Shown piece after piece: positions 9,565-21,061 of a stretch of 64,000 bases of DNA (position 1 is the stretch's first letter; every line of letters starts with the position of its first letter). Source of the stretch: Planctomycetota bacterium. GTDB lineage: Bacteria > Planctomycetota > UBA1135 > GCA-002686595. The notes under the pieces are model-generated. The model was not told the origin of the DNA and made no database searches. It saw nothing but the letters and a program-made list of their open reading frames with translations. Position numbers and translations under genes: made by a program. The stretch lies in assembly GCA_012959785.1 (NCBI GenBank), contig DUCM01000005.1:338419-402418 (forward strand), given 5' to 3'.

Positions 9565-10359
9565 CTAGAAGACGCCTGTATTCGTGTTGTTAAAGTTCCG
9601 GAAACGACGGTTGGTGCCGATGTCGCTAATACTGCGCAGGGTATTGACGGCCTCCGAGAGACCCCCTAGCACCATCTTGACCGGAAACAAGAGCGTGTTG
9701 ATGAAGTAGCCCACCTGCGCCAGCATGGTAGGCGGCACATAGATGATGTCCAGCTCACGGATCTTGACCTGGAAGGTCGAATCGCCCCGTTCGATCATCT
9801 GGCCGATATCCAAGGTCATGATCAGGGGGTCCCGCGGGTCGGCGCGGATCAGGCGAATGCGGCCAAGGTTAGCCGTTTCGTCATCGGGGCCAGCCAACAT
9901 GACCGCTTCCCAGATGGTCAAGTCGCCTTCAAAAACCTGCTTGCCCTCGGCGCCCACTTCACCGTAGACAAAGTAGTACTTGCCCTGGCCCGACTGGATG
10001 CGGACATGAATGTCGAGCAGGTCGTAGTAGGGGCTGTAGCGGTCCATCAGGAGCGCCTCGATCTCCGTGCGCGTCATGCCCGCCACATTGACCGCACCCA
10101 CCTCGGGCAAGAGCACGGTGCCGTCGATTTCCACGCGCTCGTTGGCACGCAGCTCCTCGGGCTGGTAGGTGTCGGTGACGCTCAGGGTGTCGCCGATCGT
10201 GATGTAGTTCTCCTCCTCCGCATTGCCGGTGTAGCTCTTGCCAAAGCCGGCCGTGTTGAGGTTCTGGAGAATGCGCTTGTCCGGCGCCGACGAGCAGGCG
10301 ACCAGAAGGGCGACAAAGAGGGCGGCAAGAAGACGCAGCCTCGTGGGGAAGGAGATCAT
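9565..10359 (-). CDS. Wza-like outer-membrane polysaccharide export lipoprotein
   Basis: 264 aa from the ATG at 10359. A GTG at 10380 would add seven residues, but the ATG places a good signal peptide at the N-terminus (ISFPTRLRLLAALFVALLV). The lipobox LVAC predicts acylation of Cys. The poly-export domain follows with ITIGDTLSVTDTYQPE and VLLPEVGAVNVAGMT, then SLBB-like segments with KYYFVYGEVGAEG and RELDIIYVPPT. Predicted to form the outer-membrane exit channel for the polymer made by this cluster. It stands 23 bases upstream of the Wzz-like gene and about 80 bases downstream of rmlB. Smaller than E. coli Wza (379 aa), a size common in other phyla. Confidence 0.88.
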   Translation of the reverse strand: MISFPTRLRLLAALFVALLVACSSAPDKRILQNLNTAGFGKSYTGNAEEENYITIGDTLSVTDTYQPEELRANERVEIDGTVLLPEVGAVNVAGMTRTEIEALLMDRYSPYYDLLDIHVRIQSGQGKYYFVYGEVGAEGKQVFEGDLTIWEAVMLAGPDDETANLGRIRLIRADPRDPLIMTLDIGQMIERGDSTFQVKIRELDIIYVPPTMLAQVGYFINTLLFPVKMVLGGLSEAVNTLRSISDIGTNRRFRNFNNTNTGVF

Positions 10360-10438
10360 GCTTGGGTAGGGAAGGACCACCGCTAGAAACGGGTTACAGG
10401 TACTACATCGACCGTCGAGGGCCTCTGGTTGACCCCTC

Positions 10439-11473
10439 TCAAGCTCCGTATTGCCGAGCGTAGTAATCTCGGTACGCTCCGCTCCTAACCCGTTGCATCC
10501 ACTGGGTTTGCGACAAATACCAGCGAATCGTCAAGGGCAGGGCCTGTTCGAAGGTGAAGCGCGGTTGCCAGCCCAATTCGGCCTTGATCTTGCTCGCATC
10601 GATGGCGTAACGACGATCGTGGCCGGGGCGATCCTTGACGAATGTGATCAGGCTTTCCGGCTTTGCGAGTTCCTTGAGAACCAACCTTACTAGGTGCAAA
10701 TTGGGCATCTCATTGTTGCCTCCGATGTTGTAGACCTCCCCCGGGCGCCCCCCCTCCAGGACCGCCAGGATGGCCTCATTGTGGTCTCGCACGAAGAGCC
10801 AGTCACGCACCTGCAAGCCATCCCCGTAAATGGGTAGATCCTTGTCCTCGCGGGCATTGGCGATGATCAGCGGCAGGAGCTTTTCCGGGAATTGGTACGG
10901 GCCGTAGTTGTTTGAGCAGCGCGTGATGCAGGCCGAGAAGCCGTGGGTCTGGAAGGCGGCCCGCACCAGGAGGTCGCTGGCGGCCTTGCTGGCCGAATAG
11001 GGCGAGTTGGGCGCCAGGGGGGTCTGTTCGGTGAAGGAGCCCTGCGCACCCAGGGATCCGTAGACCTCATCAGTGGAAACATGCACGAAGCGTCCGATGC
11101 CCCGGGCCCGACAGGCATCGAGCAACACCTGGGTGCCCAACACATTGGTGCTCACGAAGGGCAATCCGCCCTCGATCGAGCGGTCCACATGACTCTCGGC
11201 CGCCATGTGCACCACCCCCACCGTCGCCGGATCGCCGGCCGCGTCCAGGGCCTTTTCCACGGCAGAGCTCTCGCGGATGTCGCCTTGCAGGAACGTGTAG
11301 CCGCCAAGCCCCTCGAGGCTGGTGAGGTTCTCGAGGTTGCCTGCGTAGGTCAGGGCGTCGAGGTTGACGATGGACCAATCGGGACGCAGCTCGGCCAGCA
11401 TGTGGCAGAAGTTGCTGCCGATGAAGCCCGCGCCACCAGTGATCAGGACTGTCGAAATGGGTTGTGCAGTCAT
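10439..11473 (-). CDS. rfbB: dTDP-glucose 4,6-dehydratase
   Basis: 344 aa, full length. Extended SDR with the NAD-binding TGGAGFIGSNF (residues 11-21), the diagnostic STDEVYGS catalytic segment and SPYSASKAASD holding the YxxxK pair. NNYGPYQFPEKLLPL and YGDGLQVRDWLFVRDH are typical of RmlB. It converts dTDP-glucose to dTDP-4-keto-6-deoxyglucose, the second step towards dTDP-rhamnose. It lies 51 bases downstream of rmlD in the operon. Start ATG at 11473. Confidence 0.95.
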   Translation of the reverse strand: MTAQPISTVLITGGAGFIGSNFCHMLAELRPDWSIVNLDALTYAGNLENLTSLEGLGGYTFLQGDIRESSAVEKALDAAGDPATVGVVHMAAESHVDRSIEGGLPFVSTNVLGTQVLLDACRARGIGRFVHVSTDEVYGSLGAQGSFTEQTPLAPNSPYSASKAASDLLVRAAFQTHGFSACITRCSNNYGPYQFPEKLLPLIIANAREDKDLPIYGDGLQVRDWLFVRDHNEAILAVLEGGRPGEVYNIGGNNEMPNLHLVRLVLKELAKPESLITFVKDRPGHDRRYAIDASKIKAELGWQPRFTFEQALPLTIRWYLSQTQWMQRVRSGAYRDYYARQYGA

Positions 11474-11524
11474 GGGTGGATGCGTCTTCCGAGAAACCTT
11501 GAACAGTTGTAGTTCGCGCCCATG

Positions 11525-12418
11525 TCAGTGGGCCTCGCTGCCCAGGTAGGTGGAAAGGGCCTCGCGCCAGCCCGCCAGGGGTTTGCCGCGCAGCACCGAG
11601 AGCCGCGTGCAGTCGAGCACGCTGTAGGCCGGTCGCTGGGCGGGCCGCGGGAATTCACTTGTGCTGCACGGGGTCAGCTCCACACCCTCTATACCGCACA
11701 ACTCCACAGCCGCGCAAGCGAAGTCGTACCACGAAGCCTGGCCTTCGCAGGCAGCGTGGTAGATCCCCGTCTCGCCGAAGCGCAGGACATCCCAGAGGGC
11801 CGGAGCGAGTTCGAGGGTCGAGGTAGGTGTGCCGATCTGGTCATCGACAACCTTGAGTTTGCCGCGCTCGCGGGCAAGGTCACAGATCGTGTCGGCGAAG
11901 TGCTTTCCCCGGGGGCCGTAGAGCCACTGGGTGCGCACGACCCGGGTGCCTGTTGGATGGGCTGCAAAGGCCTGCTGTTCTCCGGCCAGCTTGGTCGAGC
12001 CGTAGACCGATGTGGGCCCCACGGGATCGTCCTCGCGGTAGGGGCGCTGGCCATTTCCATCGAAGACAAAGTCGGTGGAGACTATCACCAGTGGTATCTC
12101 GAGCAGGGCGCAGGCCGTGGCCAAGAGCCCGCAGGCATGGGCATTGACATCCATGGCCAACTCGGGCTTGTCCTCCGCCAGGTCCACGGCCGTGAAAGCA
12201 GCACAGTGAATCACCCCGGTGAAGGGGCCGTGCTCGGCGAACATGGCCTCTACAGCAGCCTGCCTGGTCAGGTCCACCCCCACCGCCTCCACGCCCGGAG
12301 CCTCCTTGAGGTCCGTGCCGATGGCCGTGATGCTGTCGGGCACCGAGAGCAGCACCTGGCTGCCGAGCATGCCGGCGCCTCCGCTGACGAGCACCCGCTG
12401 TTGTTGGAATTCCCGCAC
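11525..12418 (-). CDS. rfbD: dTDP-4-dehydrorhamnose reductase
   Basis: 297 aa from a GTG start. SDR fold with VSGGAGMLGSQV at the N-terminus, VIHCAAFTAVDLAE, STDFVFDGNG and YGSTKLAGEQ with the YxxxK catalytic pair, and RTQWLYGPRGKHF. This matches RmlD, which reduces dTDP-4-keto-L-rhamnose to dTDP-L-rhamnose with NAD(P)H. The gap to the upstream rmlA-like gene is 12 bases. The epimerase that should supply its substrate (RmlC) is not in this window. Confidence 0.93.
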   Translation of the reverse strand: MREFQQQRVLVSGGAGMLGSQVLLSVPDSITAIGTDLKEAPGVEAVGVDLTRQAAVEAMFAEHGPFTGVIHCAAFTAVDLAEDKPELAMDVNAHACGLLATACALLEIPLVIVSTDFVFDGNGQRPYREDDPVGPTSVYGSTKLAGEQQAFAAHPTGTRVVRTQWLYGPRGKHFADTICDLARERGKLKVVDDQIGTPTSTLELAPALWDVLRFGETGIYHAACEGQASWYDFACAAVELCGIEGVELTPCSTSEFPRPAQRPAYSVLDCTRLSVLRGKPLAGWREALSTYLGSEAH

Positions 12419-12430
12419 TTGTTTTGCCGT

Positions 12431-13162
12431 TCAGTCGCGCCGGTTGGCGCCGCCCTCGGCCACGAGGCTGGCAGAGCGATGGAGAGAGCTGAAGGTCCCC
12501 GCGTCGGTCCACCAACCTTCAAGCACCTCGAAGGTCATGGACTTGTCCTCGATGTACCAGTTGTTGACATCGGTGATCTCCAACTCGCCGCGGTCCGAGG
12601 GCACCAGGGTCTTGATGATTTCGAAGACGCGGTTGTCGTACATGTAGATGCCGATCACCGCCAGGTTGGACACGGGCTCGCTGGGCTTCTCGACGATCTC
12701 CACCACCGAGTCGCCCGAGAGGGTGGCCACACCAAAGCGCTCGGGGTCGTGGACTTCCTTGAGCATGATCTTGGCGCCGCGCTCCTGCTCGCAAAAGTCC
12801 GTCACGGCCTTCTTGATGTTGCGCTCGATCAGGTTGTCGCCCAGGATCACGCAGATATCGTCATCCGAGGCCCAATGCTCGCAGAGGCCCAGAGCTTCGG
12901 CGATACCGCCCTCGCCTTCCTGGTAGGTGTAGTTCAGGTGTTTCAGGCCGAAGTCACTACCGTTGCCCAGGAGACTCAGGAAGTCCCCGGACTTCTTGCC
13001 ACCGGTGACGATCATGATGTCGTCGATGCCAGCGTTCACCAGGGCCTCGATGGGGTAGTAGATCATCGGCCGGTCGTAAACCGGCAGGAGGTGCTTGTTG
13101 GTGATCTTGGTCAGAGGGTGCAGGCGACTGCCCAGGCCTCCGGCGAGAATGATGCCCTTCAT
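12431..13162 (-). CDS. rfbA: Glucose-1-phosphate thymidylyltransferase, short form
   Basis: 243 aa from the ATG at 13162, chosen because the family invariably starts with the nucleotide-binding loop, here MKGIILAGGLGSRLHPLT. An upstream in-frame start would add 39 residues unlike the family. Further motifs are NKHLLPVYDRPMIYYPIE, ICVILGDNLIE, EKPSEPVSNLAVIGIY and GWWTDAGTFSSL. Makes dTDP-glucose from dTTP and glucose-1-phosphate. It is about 50 residues shorter than E. coli RmlA (about 290 aa), lacking the C-terminal part; shortened forms are known in several phyla. First of the three rml genes. Confidence 0.92.
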   Translation of the reverse strand: MKGIILAGGLGSRLHPLTKITNKHLLPVYDRPMIYYPIEALVNAGIDDIMIVTGGKKSGDFLSLLGNGSDFGLKHLNYTYQEGEGGIAEALGLCEHWASDDDICVILGDNLIERNIKKAVTDFCEQERGAKIMLKEVHDPERFGVATLSGDSVVEIVEKPSEPVSNLAVIGIYMYDNRVFEIIKTLVPSDRGELEITDVNNWYIEDKSMTFEVLEGWWTDAGTFSSLHRSASLVAEGGANRRD

Positions 13163-13326
13163 GGCTAAAAACGAGGCCTGCCCCCGAGGGGGACGACAAG
13201 GAAGCGGACGGTGGATCTGGGAAACCCGGGGGCACCGGACGGGACCGGGCTCTCTGGCAGGGGAGTTTTCGAGGCGCACAGGATAGACCGAGCGAGGCCA
13301 TGCTTCAACTGTTGCAGGGCCTGCAA

Positions 13327-14291
13327 CTACTGGGCTGGCCCATCCAGCCCCTGCTCGCGATACCAGGCCACGAAGCGGGCCAAGCCCTCGGGGATCAAGG
13401 TGCTGGGTGCGTAACCCAAGTGCTCTCGGGCGCGGCTGATGTCGGCATGGGTCAAGAGCACATCACCGGGTTGCATGGGCTGGCGATCGATCTGCGGCTC
13501 GCGGCCGCAGGCCTCGCCTACCTGCGTGACGAGATCCGCCAGGGAAGTTGTCTCGGACTCGCCCAGGTTGAAAATATCGTAGCCCCGGCAGCGGTCGATG
13601 GCGCGCACCACGCCGCTCGTAATGTCGTCAACATAGGTGTAGTCGCGGCGCGTCGAACCGTCCCCGAAAAACGGGATCGGCTCGCCCCGCAAGGTCATGC
13701 GCACAAACTTGTGGATCGCCATTTCCGGCCGCTGCCTGGGTCCGTAGACCGTGAAGAAGCGCAGGCAGGTTATGGGGATCTGGTACAGGTGATGGAAGGT
13801 GTAGCACATGAGCTCCCCCGCCCGCTTGGTCGCGGCGTAGGGCGAAACCGGATGATGGATATCATCAGCCTCTTTGAAAGGTACATTCTCGTTGGATCCG
13901 TAGACGCTCGACGACGAAGCGAAGATGAAACGCAGGCCCGGGTCTCGCTTGCGCACAGCTTCCAGGAGCACCAGGGTGCCGCGCACATTCACATCTTCGT
14001 AGAGCAGCGGATCAAGCAACGAAGGCCGCACACCCGCCATGGCACCGAGGTGCACAATCGCCTCGAAGGCGCCCTCGTCGAATAGCCCTGCCACCAGCTC
14101 CGCATCGCGGAAGTCGCCAGTCACCACCCGCGCGCCGGCCTGGGCCAGTACCTCGGCATTGGCGCGCTTGATGGTGGGGTCGTAGAAGTCGTTGAAGTTG
14201 TCGAGCACGGTCACCCTGTCCCCGCGCTCGAGCAAGCGTTCACACAGGTGCGAGCCAATAAAGCCCGCCCCGCCAGTCACCAGGATGCGGC

Positions 14292-14295
<4 letters not shown>
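13327..14295 (-). CDS. SDR-family nucleotide-sugar epimerase, UDP-glucuronate 4-epimerase-like
   Basis: 322 aa extended SDR. The NAD-binding TGGAGFIGSHLCERLLERGD is followed by VLDNFNDFYDP, a stretch typical of UDP-glucuronate 4-epimerases (WbnF/LspL/Cap1J group). ASSSSVYG and YAATKRAGE give the Ser and YxxxK catalytic residues, and YGPRQRPEMAIHKF is also characteristic of that group. Predicted reaction: UDP-glucuronate to UDP-galacturonate. The start codon overlaps the glmS stop by four bases (ATGA type), so the two are translationally coupled. Substrate specificity is inferred from motif similarity only. Confidence 0.85.
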
Positions 14296-16133
<1,838 letters not shown>

Positions 16134-16134
16134 T

Positions 16135-17109
16135 TCAGAATCCCGCGTCCGGGGGTAATTCGCCAGCAGCTTGCAGGCGTTCCTTGAACGAAGCCAAGGC
16201 CATCTTGAGCCCGTCGCGCAGCAGCACGCGCGGCTCCCAACCCAGGACCCGGCGGGCCTTGGTGATGTCGGGCTGGCGAACCTTGGGGTCGTCCTCGGGC
16301 AGGGGTTGGAAGCAAATATCCGAGTTCGAGCCGGTGATATCGATCACCTCGCGGGCGAACTCCAGGATCGTCATCTCGGACGGATTGCCGATGTTGGTGG
16401 GCAGTTTCTCGTCGGAGTGCAGCAGCGCGTAAATGCCATCGACGAGGTCGTCCACATAGCAGAACGAGCGGGTTTGCGATCCGTTGCCAAAAACCGTCAG
16501 GGGTTCGCCGCGCAGGGCTTGAGGCATGAAGGCCGGCAAGACGCGGCCATCGTTCAGGCGCATCCGCGGGCCGTAGGTGTTGAAGATGCGCACGATGCGC
16601 GTCTCGAGACCGTGGTAGCGCTGGTAGGCCATGGTGATGGCCTCGGCGAAGCGCTTGGCCTCGTCGTAGACACCGCGAGGCCCCACGGGATTGACATTGC
16701 CCCAGTAGTCCTCGGATTGGGGGTGCACCAGGGGATCGCCATAGCATTCCGAGGTGGAGGCCAACAAGAAACGGGCGCCCTTGGCATGCGCCAGGCCCAG
16801 GGCCTTGTGGGTTCCCAGCGAGCCGACCTTGAGGGTCTGAATCGGCAACTCAAGGTAGTCAATCGGGCTGGCGGGCGAGGCGAAGTGCAGGACGGCGTCG
16901 AGCTGACCGGTCACATGGATGTACTCGGTGACATCGCGCTCCTCGAAGTGGAAGTCACGGTTCCGAAACAGGTGCTCCACATTGGCCAGGTCACCGGTGA
17001 TCAGGTTGTCCATGCAAATCACCTCGTAGCCCTCGGCCAGAAAGCGTTCGCAAAGGTGACTGCCCAGGAAGCCTGCGCCGCCGGTGATCAGGAGTCGGGA
17101 CTTGGTCAT
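16135..17109 (-). CDS. UDP-glucuronate decarboxylase (UDP-xylose synthase), SDR family
   Basis: 324 aa from the ATG at 17109, which puts the Rossmann motif [16 protein letters not shown] at residues 5-20. A longer in-frame start would overlap the preceding gene. The sequence follows the UXS subfamily closely: [32 protein letters not shown] followed by [13 protein letters not shown], the catalytic YDEAKR, and [17 protein letters not shown]. Converts UDP-glucuronate to UDP-xylose with CO2 release. Together with the UDP-glucuronate epimerase two genes downstream, it makes UDP-glucuronate a likely hub for the polymer. UDP-glucose dehydrogenase is not in the window. Confidence 0.92.
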   Translation of the reverse strand: MTKSRLLITGGAGFLGSHLCERFLAEGYEVICMDNLITGDLANVEHLFRNRDFHFEERDVTEYIHVTGQLDAVLHFASPASPIDYLELPIQTLKVGSLGTHKALGLAHAKGARFLLASTSECYGDPLVHPQSEDYWGNVNPVGPRGVYDEAKRFAEAITMAYQRYHGLETRIVRIFNTYGPRMRLNDGRVLPAFMPQALRGEPLTVFGNGSQTRSFCYVDDLVDGIYALLHSDEKLPTNIGNPSEMTILEFAREVIDITGSNSDICFQPLPEDDPKVRQPDITKARRVLGWEPRVLLRDGLKMALASFKERLQAAGELPPDAGF

Positions 17110-17131
17110 GGCGTGACGAGTAGCGCGGGAC

Positions 17132-18133
17132 TCAAGCGTCTCTTTTCTCGGCGCCTTCTGAGTGGGCGCCTTCTGAGTCATCCGCTGCCCCATCTTGGTT
17201 CAGTTCGGCTCCGTCTTGGAGGGGCTCTTCTGAAGTGACCGCTGGAATGGCCGCGGAGGCTCCCCGCGCCAAACCCGAGAAAGTCGCGCTTTCGCCCGGT
17301 GCCAGGGCGAGATGCACACCGAGCCCTGAGATGGCGTGTTCGCCGGTGACATCCACGCGTACACCGCCCACGACCGCATGGGCCTTCGCAGCACCCGCTA
17401 GTTCCACGGCGAAGCCGGGACCGTCGAAGCTCTCTTGCCCCGGAGCCTGGCGAATCGGCCGACCGCCCGCGGATAGCAGGGCCAGGTCGATGGTTTCCCC
17501 GGGGGCCAGGCTGAAGACCTCCTCGCGGAAGGCCACCTGGCCTGCTTCCTTGGACTGGTTCTTCACCCGCAGGATGTCGAACAGTTGCCGCTCCACGAGC
17601 CAGGGTCCCGAGTCGGCAGCCAGTTGGGCGCCGCCCACGAGTTGGATCTGATCGCCGGAGCTGAGGTTCAGCACCATGCGGTCGAGGGCGCGCATGATCA
17701 AGTTGGGCTCACCGCGACTGGGCGAACCCACGATCGCCACGCAGTTGTCATATAGAAGCACTTGGGTGCCATTGGGCCAGAGGATCTCTGCCCGGCCACC
17801 GGCTGCGGAAAAGACCCAGGCGCCGGCATTGGCGCGCCGGCGCTTGTCGAAGAAACGCAGGGGCGAGGGCGAGGGTTCCCCCGCCGGCTGCAACTGCACC
17901 GGATCGGCGAGGCGCGCCACCAAAACCTCCTCGGGCCCAGGCGGATAGGCCGCCTCGGCACCCGGAGGCAGGGGCGTAACGGCGGAAACCATGGGAGCGG
18001 GCACTTGCTGGGTCGAAAAGTTCGGCCAGCGACTGCGCCCGGCGCAGGCCGCGAGGGAAGCGAGGCCCAGGGCAAACGAGGCTCGTGCGAGCAGAGAGGT
18101 GGTCTTGGGTGTGAATTGCAATGTTCTAGGCAA
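17132..18133 (-). CDS. Predicted lipoprotein of unknown function
   Basis: 333 aa from a TTG start (no ATG near). Signal sequence with [15 protein letters not shown] giving a lipobox (LAAC, Cys at about residue 31), so probably membrane-anchored. The middle (about residues 95-240) looks beta-rich, with [19 protein letters not shown] and [14 protein letters not shown], perhaps a jelly-roll or FecR-like fold, but I do not recognise a family. The C-terminus is acidic and low in complexity, ending in a 15-base in-frame duplication that encodes SEGA twice. It precedes the UDP-xylose-synthase gene by 22 bases and is the first gene of the exopolysaccharide block. Confidence 0.75.
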   Translation of the reverse strand: MPRTLQFTPKTTSLLARASFALGLASLAACAGRSRWPNFSTQQVPAPMVSAVTPLPPGAEAAYPPGPEEVLVARLADPVQLQPAGEPSPSPLRFFDKRRRANAGAWVFSAAGGRAEILWPNGTQVLLYDNCVAIVGSPSRGEPNLIMRALDRMVLNLSSGDQIQLVGGAQLAADSGPWLVERQLFDILRVKNQSKEAGQVAFREEVFSLAPGETIDLALLSAGGRPIRQAPGQESFDGPGFAVELAGAAKAHAVVGGVRVDVTGEHAISGLGVHLALAPGESATFSGLARGASAAIPAVTSEEPLQDGAELNQDGAADDSEGAHSEGAEKRDA

Positions 18134-18172
18134 TGTTCAAGGCGCTGTTCTGGAAGGAATGACCCCCTGGGG

Positions 18173-19516
18173 TTACTGGCTGAAGTAACGTTCCATGAAG
18201 CCCGTATCGTGCTCTCCAGCAAGGAAGTCGGAATGGCTGATGATAGCCTGGAGGACCGAGAGGGTGGTCTTGGGGCCCTCGATGATGAACTCGGAGAGGG
18301 CCCTCTGCATCGTCGCCACGGCCTGTTCGCGGGTGTCGCGGTGCACCAGGAGTTTCCCGATCATCGAGTCGTAGTTCGGCGGGATGCGGTAGCCACTGAA
18401 GCAATGACTGTCGACTCGCACCCCCGGTCCCCCCGGTGGCACAAAGGTCTCGATCAGGCCCGGCGAGGGTTGGAAGTTCCTTTCAGGGTCCTCGGCATTG
18501 ATGCGGCACTCGATCACATGGCCGCGGCAAGAAATGTCAGCCTGGCTATAGCCCAACTCCTCTCCCGCTGCCAGGCGGATCTGTTCCTTGATCAAGTCGA
18601 TGCCAGTGGCCATCTCGGTCACCGTGTGCTCGACCTGGATGCGGGCATTGACCTCGATGAAGTAGAAGTCGCCCTGGGAATCCAGGAGGAACTCAACCGT
18701 GCCGGCGTTGTGATAGTCCGCTGCGCGGGCCATGCGCACGGCGGCGGCGCCCATCTCTGCGCGCAACTTGGGGGTCACCGAGGGCGAGGGCGTCTCTTCG
18801 ATCAACTTCTGATGGCGGCGCTGCACGCTGCAGTCTCGTTCGCCGAGGAAGACGATTCCACCCGCTCGATCGCCGAGGATCTGCATCTCCACATGGCGCG
18901 GATTCTCAACGAACTTCTCGATGTAGACCGTGGCGTCGCCAAATGCCGCCTGGGCCTCGCTGCGCGCCGCGTGAAAACCACTCACGAGACTCGGCTCGTT
19001 GCGCGCCACGCGCATGCCACGGCCGCCTCCGCCGGAGGCAGCCTTGACCATGACCGGGTAGCCGAGTTTCCCCGCAACCCGCACCGCTTCACGCTCGTCA
19101 TCCACAGCGCCATCGGAGCCGGGCACCACCGGCACTTCGGCGCTGAGGGCCATCTCGCGGGCATTGGCCTTATTGCCCACGGATTGAATCGTGGCCGGGT
19201 CGGGGCCGATGAAGTGAATCTTGCAGGACTGGCAGACTTCGGCAAAGTGGGCGTTCTCCGCCAGAAAGCCGTAGCCAGGGTGAATAGCCTCGACATCGGC
19301 CACTTCGGCAGCGGAGATGATGGCGGGGATGTTCAGGTAGGATTGAGCTCCCGGTGCCGGCCCAATGCAGATCGTCTCGTCCGCCTGGCGCAGGTAGAGC
19401 GCATCGGCGTCGGCTTCGGAATAGACCGCCACAGTCTCCACACCCAGCTCGCGACAGGCACGGATGATGCGCTGCGCAATCTCGCCACGGTTCGCGACCA
19501 GGATGCGTCGGAACAT
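18173..19516 (-). CDS. accC: Acetyl-CoA carboxylase, biotin carboxylase subunit
   Basis: 447 aa, full length. It starts with [20 protein letters not shown], has the ATP-grasp glycine loop [23 protein letters not shown] and the catalytic segment [16 protein letters not shown]. Carboxylates the biotin on AccB with bicarbonate and ATP, the first half of malonyl-CoA formation. Its ATG shares one base with the accB stop codon (TGATG), the usual coupled accBC arrangement. accA and accD are not in the window. The gap to the downstream lipoprotein gene is 39 bases, so they may share a transcript. Confidence 0.96.
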   Translation of the reverse strand: MFRRILVANRGEIAQRIIRACRELGVETVAVYSEADADALYLRQADETICIGPAPGAQSYLNIPAIISAAEVADVEAIHPGYGFLAENAHFAEVCQSCKIHFIGPDPATIQSVGNKANAREMALSAEVPVVPGSDGAVDDEREAVRVAGKLGYPVMVKAASGGGGRGMRVARNEPSLVSGFHAARSEAQAAFGDATVYIEKFVENPRHVEMQILGDRAGGIVFLGERDCSVQRRHQKLIEETPSPSVTPKLRAEMGAAAVRMARAADYHNAGTVEFLLDSQGDFYFIEVNARIQVEHTVTEMATGIDLIKEQIRLAAGEELGYSQADISCRGHVIECRINAEDPERNFQPSPGLIETFVPPGGPGVRVDSHCFSGYRIPPNYDSMIGKLLVHRDTREQAVATMQRALSEFIIEGPKTTLSVLQAIISHSDFLAGEHDTGFMERYFSQ

Positions 19517-20007
19517 CAGCCCTTCTTGATCAGAAACAGAGGCTGGCCGAACTCAACGGGGTCACCGTTCTCCACAAGGACCTCAACGATTTTGCCGACC
19601 ATCTCGGCCGGGATCTCGTTCATGACCTTCATGGCCTCGATGATACAGACCACCGTGTCGGCCTCGACCTGCTTGCCTGCCGAGGCGAAAGGATCACTCT
19701 CCGGCGAAGCGGAGCGATAGAAGGTGCCCACCATGGGACTCTCGAGCGCCACCACGCCGGGCGCCAGGCCAGCTTCCTCGGTCTCGAGTTCGGGACTCGC
19801 GGCGAGCGGCGCGGGCGCGGCGGAAAGCACCGCGGGTGCCCCGGCACCGGGCACCAGAACCACCGGGCCGGCGACCGCATCGGCACTCGGGTGCCCGCGT
19901 TTGAGGGCCAACTTGAAACCACCATCCGGTTCTTCGTAGGAGAGTTCGGTGACGCCCTCGCTGGTCATGATGCGAGCGAGGCGGCGGATCAGTTTGGGGT
20001 CCAGCAT
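19516..20007 (-). CDS. accB: Acetyl-CoA carboxylase biotin carboxyl carrier protein
   Basis: 163 aa from the ATG at 20007 ([18 protein letters not shown]), chosen because family members begin with this short helical region; a longer frame adds 26 unrelated residues. The N-terminal domain is followed by an Ala/Pro-rich linker (about residues 45-85) and a biotinyl domain with [18 protein letters not shown] and the biotinylation site [11 protein letters not shown], where the Lys is modified. Carries carboxybiotin between AccC and the transferase. First gene of the accBC pair. Confidence 0.95.
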   Translation of the reverse strand: MLDPKLIRRLARIMTSEGVTELSYEEPDGGFKLALKRGHPSADAVAGPVVLVPGAGAPAVLSAAPAPLAASPELETEEAGLAPGVVALESPMVGTFYRSASPESDPFASAGKQVEADTVVCIIEAMKVMNEIPAEMVGKIVEVLVENGDPVEFGQPLFLIKKG

Positions 20008-20156
20008 GGGGGAACCAATGGGGAACGCGGGGAGGAAGCCTGGGTTCGGTGCCAAATCATGCCAAGGCCATCCGCACCAGCGCACCCTTTTGGGCTCAAA
20101 TCGAGGAGATTGGGCTCACTTCGAGGCCAAATCGGCCGCAAACAGCCAAAAGGCGC

Positions 20157-20711
20157 CTAGTCCGCCTGCCAGAAGCCTGATTTGCCTCCGCGCTTGCTCA
20201 CGAGGCGCACGCGCTGGATCTCGATGCCTCGGGCGGCGGCCTTGGTCATGTCGTAGACCGTCAGGGCCGCCACGGCCGCTGCGGTGAGGGCTTCCATTTC
20301 GACCCCCGTGGGACCAGTGCAGGCCGCCCGGGTGAGGATGCGCAGAACATCGGGCTCGCTCGCCTCGCGCTCGAATTCGATGTCGAGGGCCTCCAAACCC
20401 AGGGGATGGCACATGGGGATCAGGTCCCCGGTGCGCTTGGCGGCCAGGATGCCCGCGGCCCGCGCCATCTCGGTCAGGGGGCCCTTGGGACCGCCGTGGG
20501 CCATGAGTTCCTCCAGCAGCCCGGGGGGGAAGCGCACCTCTGCCTCCGCTCGGGCTTCACGGGCTGTGTGCTCCTTGGTGCCCACATCCACCATCTGCGA
20601 CTCCCGCGCACCATCGGTACCCTGGATGTGGGTCAGGGCGGAAGCTCCCACCCCCTGGGCTCTGGAACCCGAGCCCGTTGATGTAGGAGTTGTGTCGGAT
20701 TCGTCGATCAT
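20157..20711 (-). CDS. moaC: Cyclic pyranopterin monophosphate synthase, molybdenum cofactor
   Basis: 184 aa from the ATG at 20711. The frame continues upstream but without family similarity. After an unusual polar Ser/Thr-rich leader of about 35 residues, it shows the MoaC core: MVDVGTKEHTAREARAEAEV, GDLIPMCHPLGL with the catalytic His, and GVEMEALTAAAVAALTVYDM followed by TKA. It turns 3',8-cyclo-7,8-dihydro-GTP into cPMP. No other moa genes are in view. Divergent from the S41 protease gene, with 350 bases between the two starts. Confidence 0.95.
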   Translation of the reverse strand: MIDESDTTPTSTGSGSRAQGVGASALTHIQGTDGARESQMVDVGTKEHTAREARAEAEVRFPPGLLEELMAHGGPKGPLTEMARAAGILAAKRTGDLIPMCHPLGLEALDIEFEREASEPDVLRILTRAACTGPTGVEMEALTAAAVAALTVYDMTKAAARGIEIQRVRLVSKRGGKSGFWQAD

Positions 20712-21061
20712 GGCGGTGGGTTCTGGGCCTGAGAGCCCAGCAGGCGACCATCTTAGTCCCCGCCGCAAAAAATCACACCATGCGCTCCTCGCCGGGACTG
20801 GTGCGCGGCCCCGCAACAGCCCATGATCGGGGCTGGGGGGCCTATCTGAGCCAATTCTGAGTGTACCGTGAGCCAAATCGAGGTGTGCCGCGATCTTCGT
20901 GGCATATTGCATATTAGGGTCACGGGGCACGGGCCCGAACCCCGAAAGACATAAGCAGCCTGCCCCCTTACTTTTTGTTTCCGCAAAACAAGCTGAGGGG
21001 GCCAGACCGAACCCGGCTTCCCCGGGGCACCGACGAGAATTCCAAGCGACCTAATTTATTC
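20712..21061. other. Divergent intergenic region, moaC / S41 protease
   Basis: 350 bases between two divergent start codons, likely holding both promoters. It is more AT-rich in places (for example ggcatattgcatattaggg near 20900-20918), but I cannot define a clear -35/-10 pair. No gene, repeat array or riboswitch-like fold was recognised. Confidence 0.5.

Noticed and set aside
11522..13168. 548-codon open frame on the plus strand
   Set aside because: It runs antisense to rmlD and rmlA, which have clear family motifs. Long antisense frames are expected in GC-rich DNA.
17762..19720. 652-codon open frame on the plus strand
   Set aside because: Antisense to the lipoprotein gene, accC and part of accB; rich in His and Gly with no family resemblance.
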